DNA of 54,339 bases. It comes from Bacillota bacterium (GTDB taxonomy: Bacteria > Bacillota > Clostridia > Christensenellales > SZUA-584). Of this stretch, positions 48,475 through 54,339 are shown piece after piece. The notes beneath the pieces are model-generated. The model saw only the letters and a list, made by a program, of their open reading frames with translations, did not search any database and had not been told where the DNA came from. The position numbers and the translations under genes are program-made. Within the stretch, counting starts at the first letter, position 1. Each line of letters begins with the position of its first letter. Location of the stretch: NCBI GenBank assembly GCA_023460085.1, contig JAEWRI010000018.1:1-54339 (forward strand), given 5' to 3'.

Positions 48475-50351
48475 GCCCTCACCTCCGGAATGATGAAGGA
48501 AACCTGCGTACCCTCTCCGGCGATGCTCTCAATCTGGAGCCCGCGGCCATACATGCGCAGCAGCCGGTTGTGGATATTGATAAGTCCTACGCTGCTGGTG
48601 GAGGCGGTGAGCAGGGTCGCCAGCTTTTCTGCGGGTATTCCGGCACCATTGTCTGTGATGACCACCGCCGTTTGCTCCGGCTGCTGCCGGATGGAAACCG
48701 TCACCTTACCGGAACCGGGTTTTTTGCGCACGCCGTGACGGATGGCATTCTCCACCAGCGGCTGTATGGTAAGCGGCGGCAGCGAAAAGCTCTTCTGATA
48801 TTCCAGAATAAACTCCACCTCCAAGTCGTCAAACCGCGCCTGCTCAATCTCCACATAGCTTCGAATGTGAGCCAGCTCCTTCTCTATGGGAATGCAATCC
48901 TCCAGATTGTCAAAGACAAAGCTCTGCCGCAGGTATTGCGCCAGAGAGTCTATCAGGCGGCTGGCCTTGGGGGGATCTACCACACAATACTCGTCGATGA
49001 CAGACAACGTATTATACAGGAAATGCGGCTTGATTTGAGACTGCAAAAATGCCATTTCCGTTTGTCGAATGCGATCCTTCAGCTTATCGCTTTCCAGCAA
49101 CTGCTTGGAAAGCTCCTGCTCGCTGCGGTAGCTTTCCGCGTAATCCTTCGAGATTGCAAAGGATTCCAGCAACAGAAAGACAAAGAAGCCGTAAGCGGCG
49201 ATCTCTCCCTGCGCGCTGTCGATACGGCTCATCTGATACAGCGTATCGTGCAGCGTAAGGCACAGAAGGAGCACCACGGATAAAAACATGGGCAGCGCAT
49301 TTTTGCGTCCGCGCAGCAGCGCGAGGCCCAGCATCGCGGCTGTATACAGTATATTGGCGCCCATCAGCACCTCCGCCACGACTACATACCGGGTGAATAC
49401 GGAGACCGGGAGAAACAGCACCAGAAGCGAACCCGCCGCACCCGCGCCAAATATCGCAAATGCGACCGGCTTATAGAATTCCTGCGGAAATCGGCGTGTC
49501 ATTAAAAACAGCATGATGGGATAAAACAATAGTATCGCCCAGTAGTCGCACCGAACGATAAACTCAAAAGGAAATCCCGGTAAAACGCGCGCAATCACGC
49601 GATCCCCGTTTACCAGAATCCGCATCGCAGCGCCAACGCACAGCAGCACAAACAGCAGCCCCTGCTTCTCCCGCCGCAGCGCGTAGGTGCTGGCATAATA
49701 GATAGCCAGCGTTAAAAACGCGCCGATAAAAAACAGATCCTTGTAAATCACCGTACGGCTGATTCCGCTTATCTGAGCCTCCGTGCCCAAATAGATGGAA
49801 TGCCACATTCCGTTGCGCGCGTAGATGTAGTTGGACGTGTGGACAATGATGTCCGCCTCGCCTCCGAGTGCCGTGAAATACGCCGTTTGAGGCAGAAAAT
49901 AGGGCTCAAAGCCCTCCTCTGTATCTGAAACGACGCCGTTGCGGGCCATCAGCTCATCGTCCACATACACATCGTAGGATACCGAAAGCAGCGGAATATA
50001 CAACCCGTACTTTTCTCCGGGAGTCAGCCCGCCGACGGTGATGTGGTAGGTGCCGCAGCCATAACCGCTGAGCGGTTCTCCGTCCTTCTTCAGGTTGTTC
50101 CAGACGCCCGGAATGTTCGCCGGAACAGGTTCTTCCGCATATTCCAGATCGCCTTCATCCAGAAGCTGATCCCAATAGAATTCCCATTCGCCGGACAGCA
50201 CGGCAACACGGCCGGAGCCGTCCAAAAGGAACTCTCCATCCTTCACGGCATCGTCCGCTGTAAGCAGTGGCGTTATAAAAAAGCCGGAAAACAGTGACGC
50301 CAGCACAAGAATGAGTACGATGCAAAGCAAATTGCGTATCCAGTGCGCCAT
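48471..50351 (-). CDS. Membrane sensor histidine kinase (7TM-DISM, HisKA-LytS type)
   Basis: A 626-residue kinase: an N-terminal span (5-30), an extracytoplasmic carbohydrate-binding-like domain of the 7TMR-DISMED2 type (about 45-190), seven spans (about 200-395), a coiled coil, then the kinase core with His in SQIKPHFLYNTL and an HATPase (N-box PLVENAIRHGV, G1 DNGAGIP). Such sensors probably bind sugars or surface ligands. It is the first gene of the operon with the BTAD-type regulator. Confidence 0.88.
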   Translation of the reverse strand: MAHWIRNLLCIVLILVLASLFSGFFITPLLTADDAVKDGEFLLDGSGRVAVLSGEWEFYWDQLLDEGDLEYAEEPVPANIPGVWNNLKKDGEPLSGYGCGTYHITVGGLTPGEKYGLYIPLLSVSYDVYVDDELMARNGVVSDTEEGFEPYFLPQTAYFTALGGEADIIVHTSNYIYARNGMWHSIYLGTEAQISGISRTVIYKDLFFIGAFLTLAIYYASTYALRREKQGLLFVLLCVGAAMRILVNGDRVIARVLPGFPFEFIVRCDYWAILLFYPIMLFLMTRRFPQEFYKPVAFAIFGAGAAGSLLVLFLPVSVFTRYVVVAEVLMGANILYTAAMLGLALLRGRKNALPMFLSVVLLLCLTLHDTLYQMSRIDSAQGEIAAYGFFVFLLLESFAISKDYAESYRSEQELSKQLLESDKLKDRIRQTEMAFLQSQIKPHFLYNTLSVIDEYCVVDPPKASRLIDSLAQYLRQSFVFDNLEDCIPIEKELAHIRSYVEIEQARFDDLEVEFILEYQKSFSLPPLTIQPLVENAIRHGVRKKPGSGKVTVSIRQQPEQTAVVITDNGAGIPAEKLATLLTASTSSVGLINIHNRLLRMYGRGLQIESIAGEGTQVSFIIPEVRA

Positions 50352-50525
50352 TCAGATTTTCTTCCATCAGCGAATTTATTCTGGCTGCATTTTATATGAT
50401 TTCATGGATGCATGCAACAGTCCCCTGTAAAGTTAATGAAAGCGGAAGACAATACTGCGCCCTGCAGGAAGCCGCGGTTTTTCTGCGGCAACCGTGCACA
50501 AAAAGACGAAACGAATGCCGCTTCC

Positions 50526-50549
50526 GTAAAAACCGGGTTTTAGCCCGGT
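50526..50549 (-). terminator. Orphan terminator-like hairpin
   Basis: On the minus strand ACCGGG/CCCGGT form a stem followed by TTTTTA. No minus-strand gene ends nearby (the next one up ends at 51403), so it may end read-through transcription or a short unannotated RNA. Confidence 0.45.
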
Positions 50550-50590
50550 CTCAAGCGGCTCTGAGCACCCCATACGTCTAAATGCAGCCC

Positions 50591-50619
50591 TTGCAAAACG
50601 CCGCGCAATGTACTATGCT
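50591..50619 (+). promoter_or_regulatory. Promoter of the 223-residue unknown protein
   Basis: TTGCAA and TATGCT are 17 bases apart, about 57 bases before the start codon. Confidence 0.55.
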
Positions 50620-50675
50620 ATTGTCATCGCCAGTGATCACAGGCACCCCAAACAAAAATAATGGAGGATATGACG

Positions 50676-51347
50676 ATGGCCAATATTTCCACCGCCCAGC
50701 TTAAAATTACTCTTTTCAGAGGAAAAGAAAAAATTACGGATATTTTCACCAGGCACCCGCAGTTCGGGGCGCTGTTTGCCGCACTTTCCTATCACAATCA
50801 TCCGGGTGGAGACAGCATGGACACCTTCCTCGCGGGGTACACGCCGGAGGAAGCTGAAACCCCGCAGCCGCTCAAGAAGCTCAGCGAAAACCGCTGCGTA
50901 CTATCGGGCCGCTGGAATGTGTCGGAAAACTTCTCGTTCTACCGAGGCGATGCGAGGCGGCTGATGCGGGAGCTCAAAACGCTGGGTTATGATCGCCTGT
51001 CGGCGGACTTCTGGGATGTTGAACCCGGCGAGGAAGCCGTTACATATGGAAAGCTGGAATTGTCGTTCAGTGACGATGGCAGCAGCTATGTGCTGGAGCG
51101 CACACAATCGGGCAGCAGCTACCTGAGCATGGCGGAACGCTTCGGGCTGGCATACCCGGATCCTGAAGAGTACCGGATGGACGGCGAAGAGGATGAATGC
51201 GATTACCCAAAGTTCAACGAGGCTCAGGATCAGTTTGAGGCAGCGCTTTGGGACGCGCTGACGAAGGTTTCGCCGGAACAGCTTGGTCTGCAAGCCTGTC
51301 AGCAGGAAAGGTTCATGGTGCCGCTGGCGGAGAATTCCCCGGAGTAA
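50676..51347 (+). CDS. Unknown protein, 223 residues
   Basis: I do not recognise this protein. It is soluble and acidic, with no membrane span or signal. The first half contains short beta-like segments (ITLFRGKEKITDIFTRHP, YHNHPGGDSMDTFL) and the second half acidic helices (YRMDGEEDECDYPKFNEAQDQFEAALWDAL). ATG 50676 lies 8 bases after GGAGG; two earlier ATGs are too close to that site. It is a single gene with its own promoter and a strong hairpin after it. Confidence 0.6.
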   Translation: MANISTAQLKITLFRGKEKITDIFTRHPQFGALFAALSYHNHPGGDSMDTFLAGYTPEEAETPQPLKKLSENRCVLSGRWNVSENFSFYRGDARRLMRELKTLGYDRLSADFWDVEPGEEAVTYGKLELSFSDDGSSYVLERTQSGSSYLSMAERFGLAYPDPEEYRMDGEEDECDYPKFNEAQDQFEAALWDALTKVSPEQLGLQACQQERFMVPLAENSPE

Positions 51348-51361
51348 AACGGGCAATAACG

Positions 51362-51394
51362 CCCCCCGCCGGAGCTTCGGCTCCGGCGAGGGGG
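51362..51394. terminator. Very stable hairpin with a cUUCGg loop between convergent genes
   Basis: A 14-bp stem of GC-rich pairs with one bulged A and a TTCG tetraloop closed by C-G. It starts 14 bases after the plus-strand stop and 8 bases past the pyrophosphatase stop. Neither strand has a T tract, so it may act as a 3'-end stabiliser or convergent barrier rather than a standard terminator. Confidence 0.6.
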
Positions 51395-51402
51395 GCCGCC
51401 CG

Positions 51403-53031
51403 CTACCGGTTGCTCTCCGCCGCCATGATCAGCGGCACCACCTGCTTCTTGCGTGAAAGCACACCCGGCAGATAAACCGGGCCGTCAGGGGCCGACTGCG
51501 GAAACGCCTGAACAAAGATGTCCTTGCGCTCGCCCGCCATGAGCACATCCGAACCGCCGCGGTTCAAATCCGTCACCAGCAACATCAGCAGGGCGTATCC
51601 CTTCCGCTCGCAATAATACTCCATGCGCTCCAGCAGCGAAGCCCGCATATCATCCAAACTGTCGGAATCGATGGAGTACACCTGAGCAACGCCCACCTTG
51701 GCTTTGCCCACCTCGTACTCCTTCATATCTCCCGCGACGATTTCATCAGGCGTTTTACTGCGCAGCACAGACCCCGCGCCAAATATTTTACGAGCCAGAT
51801 CGCCGATGTCGGCATCGGCAATGCCCGCCAGCGTCTGTGCTGTGCGCTCGTCCTGCGGCGTACACGTGGGAGACTTGAAGTTCAGCGTATCGGTGATAAT
51901 CGCCGAGAGCAGCAAACCCGCAATCCCGGGTGCAATCTCCACGCCATGCTGCGCGTACAGCGACGCAATGATCGTCGCGGTGCTGCCCAGCGGCTCGTTT
52001 TTCATCAGTATGGGGTTTGTCGTCTGAATATCGCCCAGCCGGTGGTGGTCAATGATCTCCAGGATTTCAGCCTCCTCGATGCCATCCGCGGTCTGGCTGC
52101 GCTCGTTATGATCCACAAGTATCGCGCGCTTGCGTCTGCGCGAGAGCAGATGATAGCGCGACACCATGCCCGCCACTTTCCCTTCCGCGTCCAGCACCGG
52201 ATAACTGCGGAAGCGCGTGCTCAGCATGCGTTCGCGCACATCGTCACAGAAGTCGTCCAGCCGCACCGCCACAATGCGCTCGCTTGTCATCACGCTGCGC
52301 ACCGGAACGCTCTGACGGATGAGCATCGCTGCTGTGAAGGTATCATACTCCGTAGATACGACGGCGCAGTTTCTGTCCACCGCGAGCGCAATCAGTTCCT
52401 GATCCGGGCGCAGTCCGCAGGTGCAAATCAGCATATCCGCGCCGCCCGATATGGCCTCACGAATGTTCTCTCCGATGTTGGCAATCACGATATCACCAAC
52501 GCCCATGAACTGACGGGCGCGCGCATGATGCTGCGCGGAAACCAGCACGCGCCCCCGCGCCTGTCCCCCGACATTCCCCGTTACCACCTTGGCATCCAGC
52601 GTGGCGGCAATGCTGGCAAGCGCCGTGCCGCTGCTGGCCAGCAGCATATCATCTCCCACATCCATATAACTGCGCGTGATATCGGAAAGCGTGGCAAGAC
52701 CCGTCAGGCGTCCGGCGTCATCCGTCACGGTCAAAGATTTCAGGCCGCGCTGGCGCATCTTCAGCCACGCCTCGCGCACAGTGGTTTCGGGTGATACACA
52801 CAACGGCTCGTCCACCACGAGGTCGGACACCTGCGTGCGTATGGTCTCCAGCAGCGGAGGCTCTTTCGCACCAAAGTACTTGAGAATAAACCGTGTTTCG
52901 CTCGTAAGCTCTCCCAGCCGAACAGCCCGGGCAGGTTCGCCCAGTGCGCTTTTCAGCGCGGCATACGCAATGGCGGAGCAGATGGTATCGCTGTCGGGAT
53001 TCTTGTGCCCAAATACATAAATCTCGTTCAC
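51403..53031 (-). CDS. ppaC: Manganese-dependent inorganic pyrophosphatase with CBS and DRTGG inserts
   Basis: A 542-residue family II pyrophosphatase that hydrolyses PPi in the cytoplasm. The DHH-type metal motifs are FGHKNPDSDT near the N terminus and LEIIDHHRLGD; the C-terminal DHHA2-like part carries the RKKQVVPLI motif. Between them (about 65-305) lie a CBS, a DRTGG and another CBS domain, the regulatory insert that makes these enzymes sensitive to AMP, ATP and diadenosine polyphosphates in Clostridia. It is a single-gene unit. Confidence 0.94.
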   Translation of the reverse strand: MNEIYVFGHKNPDSDTICSAIAYAALKSALGEPARAVRLGELTSETRFILKYFGAKEPPLLETIRTQVSDLVVDEPLCVSPETTVREAWLKMRQRGLKSLTVTDDAGRLTGLATLSDITRSYMDVGDDMLLASSGTALASIAATLDAKVVTGNVGGQARGRVLVSAQHHARARQFMGVGDIVIANIGENIREAISGGADMLICTCGLRPDQELIALAVDRNCAVVSTEYDTFTAAMLIRQSVPVRSVMTSERIVAVRLDDFCDDVRERMLSTRFRSYPVLDAEGKVAGMVSRYHLLSRRRKRAILVDHNERSQTADGIEEAEILEIIDHHRLGDIQTTNPILMKNEPLGSTATIIASLYAQHGVEIAPGIAGLLLSAIITDTLNFKSPTCTPQDERTAQTLAGIADADIGDLARKIFGAGSVLRSKTPDEIVAGDMKEYEVGKAKVGVAQVYSIDSDSLDDMRASLLERMEYYCERKGYALLMLLVTDLNRGGSDVLMAGERKDIFVQAFPQSAPDGPVYLPGVLSRKKQVVPLIMAAESNR

Positions 53032-53165
53032 TCAACGCCTCCAATCGATTGGATAGGCCATTTTATCACACCGCAGGTTCCCTGTGAAACCCCTTTTGAA
53101 AATGTTATCCGTATCTTTAAACTCAGGCAGGCCGGCGCATTAGGCATTTTGTGATCTAATTTATA

Positions 53166-53194
53166 TTGGTAATGTTTAAAATACATGGTACAAT
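53166..53194 (+). promoter_or_regulatory. Promoter of the zinc-ribbon permease gene
   Basis: TTGGTA and TACAAT are 17 bases apart, about 50 bases before the ATG at 53244. The surrounding gap is AT-rich. Confidence 0.6.
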
Positions 53195-53243
53195 TATGAT
53201 AACATTTATCTGTCTCTTCAATCACATTCAGGAGGAAACGCCC

Positions 53244-54339
53244 ATGCTACACTGCAACCATTGCGGTAATGAAATCCCGGAAGGAAATACGTTCTGCAGC
53301 CATTGTGGCGCGAACGTACCCCAGTCTTCCGCGCACGGCGCCGCCGGTAATCAGCCCGCTCAAGGCCCCGCGCCAATCCCGCCCTATGGCATCCCGTCCT
53401 ACGGGCAGTCCGCATACGCCTCTCCGGTGTACGGCGCTCCGCTTGCGCCGCGCACAAAGGCAAAATACACATTCCTCGACGGTTACCTCGGCATCGTGCT
53501 TGTAGGCCTTCTGCTGATACTGCCCCGGCTGATTGGCGTTCTGAGTCCGCATTTCGCAAGCCTGGCCAATATGGAAAACCTGGCCTCGTCTTTTACGTAT
53601 ACCGGCTTGATAGCGCTGGCCGTTGCGCTCACCTCGCGCGCCAAAGGCCCCGACATCTCGGTCAGCGCGCAGATGATGCTCGCAGGGATCATCACTGCAA
53701 AAGTGGTGGCTGCTTCCGGAAGCCTGGCCGGCGGTTTGCTGCTGGCCATCGTAATCTGCGCAGCGCTGGGCGCTGTCATCGGGGTTGTCACTATGTATCT
53801 GAAAGCTCCCGCAATTTTCGTTTCCGCGGCTGTCTATGTGGTAATCTGGATTGCCAGCGGACCGCTGGCGAACGGACTGAATCCCACGATACTAACCGCA
53901 TCGATAAAATATTTCGACATTCCCGTATGGGCACCGTATGCCATATTGTTTGTCGCGTTTGTGGGTGTATTGCTGCTGGTCATGCTGACACGGCTGCGCA
54001 AAACCGTATACTCCCGCGACAAGAGCCCCGCCGCAATCTACATTATCCCCTATGTGATCAGCGGCGTACTGGCCGCCTTGGCGGGAATGCTGGTTCTTTA
54101 TCGTTTCCAGTATGCAGGCTCTTCCATTGGTTACTCGGGTCTGCTGTTCCCGCTGTTCATCGCAGGCTATATCGCGTGCAGCCGCCTGTTCGACAACGGC
54201 TTCATGCCCGCAATTCTGGCGCTCACAGGCACAGCAGCCTGGATAGTGCTCCAGAATGCACTCAACCTGCTAAGCGTCTCCATATACATACAGCAGGCCA
54301 TTCAGGCAGTACTCATCGCGATCTTCGGCGCGGTGGCGC
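53244..54339 (+). CDS. Zinc-ribbon protein fused to an RbsC-like ABC permease domain (partial)
   Basis: The frame is open from ATG 53244 to the window edge (365 codons, no stop). Residues 1-25 are a zinc ribbon (CNHCGNEIP...FCSHCG); residues 26-72 a Pro/Tyr/Gly-rich linker; from about 80 on there are eight or more membrane spans with RbsC-like features: KGPDISVSAQMMLAG and GAVIGVVTMYLKAPAIFV correspond to the GIDLSVG and PPFIVTLG regions of ribose/sugar ABC permeases. The second part SGVLAALAGMLVLYRFQYAG also fits. AGGAGG precedes the ATG. The end and any ATPase partner lie outside the window. Confidence 0.75.
   Translation, partial: MLHCNHCGNEIPEGNTFCSHCGANVPQSSAHGAAGNQPAQGPAPIPPYGIPSYGQSAYASPVYGAPLAPRTKAKYTFLDGYLGIVLVGLLLILPRLIGVLSPHFASLANMENLASSFTYTGLIALAVALTSRAKGPDISVSAQMMLAGIITAKVVAASGSLAGGLLLAIVICAALGAVIGVVTMYLKAPAIFVSAAVYVVIWIASGPLANGLNPTILTASIKYFDIPVWAPYAILFVAFVGVLLLVMLTRLRKTVYSRDKSPAAIYIIPYVISGVLAALAGMLVLYRFQYAGSSIGYSGLLFPLFIAGYIACSRLFDNGFMPAILALTGTAAWIVLQNALNLLSVSIYIQQAIQAVLIAIFGAVA

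Larger units (their letters stand above)
50352..50675. other. 324-base gap between the sensor kinase and the next gene
   Basis: The gap holds a GCCGC/GCGGC hairpin near 50471-50490, an orphan terminator-like hairpin at 50526-50549 and a plus-strand promoter at 50591-50619. No coding frame is convincing. Confidence 0.5.

Noticed and set aside
1..54339. CRISPR array, rRNA genes or prophage
   Set aside because: No regularly spaced repeats, rRNA-like sequence or phage structural genes were seen on either strand.

Overview
The window looks like chromosomal DNA of a GC-rich member of the Clostridia (Bacillota), perhaps a Christensenellales-like gut bacterium. The evidence is the gene content: yidC/jag, yidD-rnpA-rpmH, rlmH, walJ, a noc-type ParB, DnaD/DnaI-type replication proteins, cdaA-cdaR, rpmE-yqhQ-prmC-prfA, an OhrR regulator and a Mn-type pyrophosphatase with CBS/DRTGG inserts. 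The family-level assignment is a guess.

Layout. 1-126: right end of an IS3-like element. 195-1433: MFS transporter. 1489-4123 (minus): broken small membrane ORF, MazG-like protein and the late cobalamin genes cobO-cobU-cobS. 4231-8376 (plus): walJ, then a lipoprotein with an HEXXH site followed by two tandem CPBP-fold membrane proteins that have lost the catalytic residues. 8320-10127 (minus): 7-TM protein, ohrR and a cysteine glutathione peroxidase. 10288-14499 (plus): rlmH, noc, then a condensation-type acyltransferase, a zinc-ribbon membrane protein and an iron-sulfur flavoprotein. 14529-15815: murA. 16179-21197 (plus): a DnaD-like protein with four repeats, a DnaI-like loader, pepF and a TIM-barrel isomerase. 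21282-24582 (minus): a 41-residue basic protein, jag, yidC, yidD, rnpA, rpmH and a DUF1294 protein. 24705-26436: an intact CPBP protease and a PhzF protein. 26519-31992 (minus): cysK, a P-loop ATPase, a large FAD protein, cdaR and cdaA. 32265-36009 (plus): rpmE, yqhQ, prmC, prfA and a GNAT protein. 36014-38840 (minus): cheY, a CheA-like kinase and cheX. 39186-41387 (minus): two uracil-DNA glycosylases and a NagB-fold protein. 41974-42058: tRNA-Leu(GAG). 42215-43793: AT-rich pair of TetR and PanE-like genes. 44200-45441: amidohydrolase. 45629-47214 (minus): membrane protein, TM2 and AIM24 genes. 47371-50351 (minus): two-component pair. 50676-51347: unknown protein. 51403-53031 (minus): pyrophosphatase. 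53244 to the end: zinc-ribbon protein fused to an RbsC-like permease.

Blocks that in many Bacillota sit around oriC are present but shuffled, and no dnaA or obvious DnaA-box cluster is seen next to rpmH. The most unusual items are the stand-alone chemotaxis-derived signalling module (36014-38840), the metallopeptidase lipoprotein with two pseudo-CPBP proteins (5149-8376), the four-repeat DnaD protein, the zinc-ribbon/permease fusion at the right edge, and an AT-rich islet beside tRNA-Leu whose far side carries a 9-base copy of the tRNA 3' end.

All calls come from reading the sequence and translations; no database search was run. Start codons were moved from the longest ORF where a ribosome binding site clearly favours another start.
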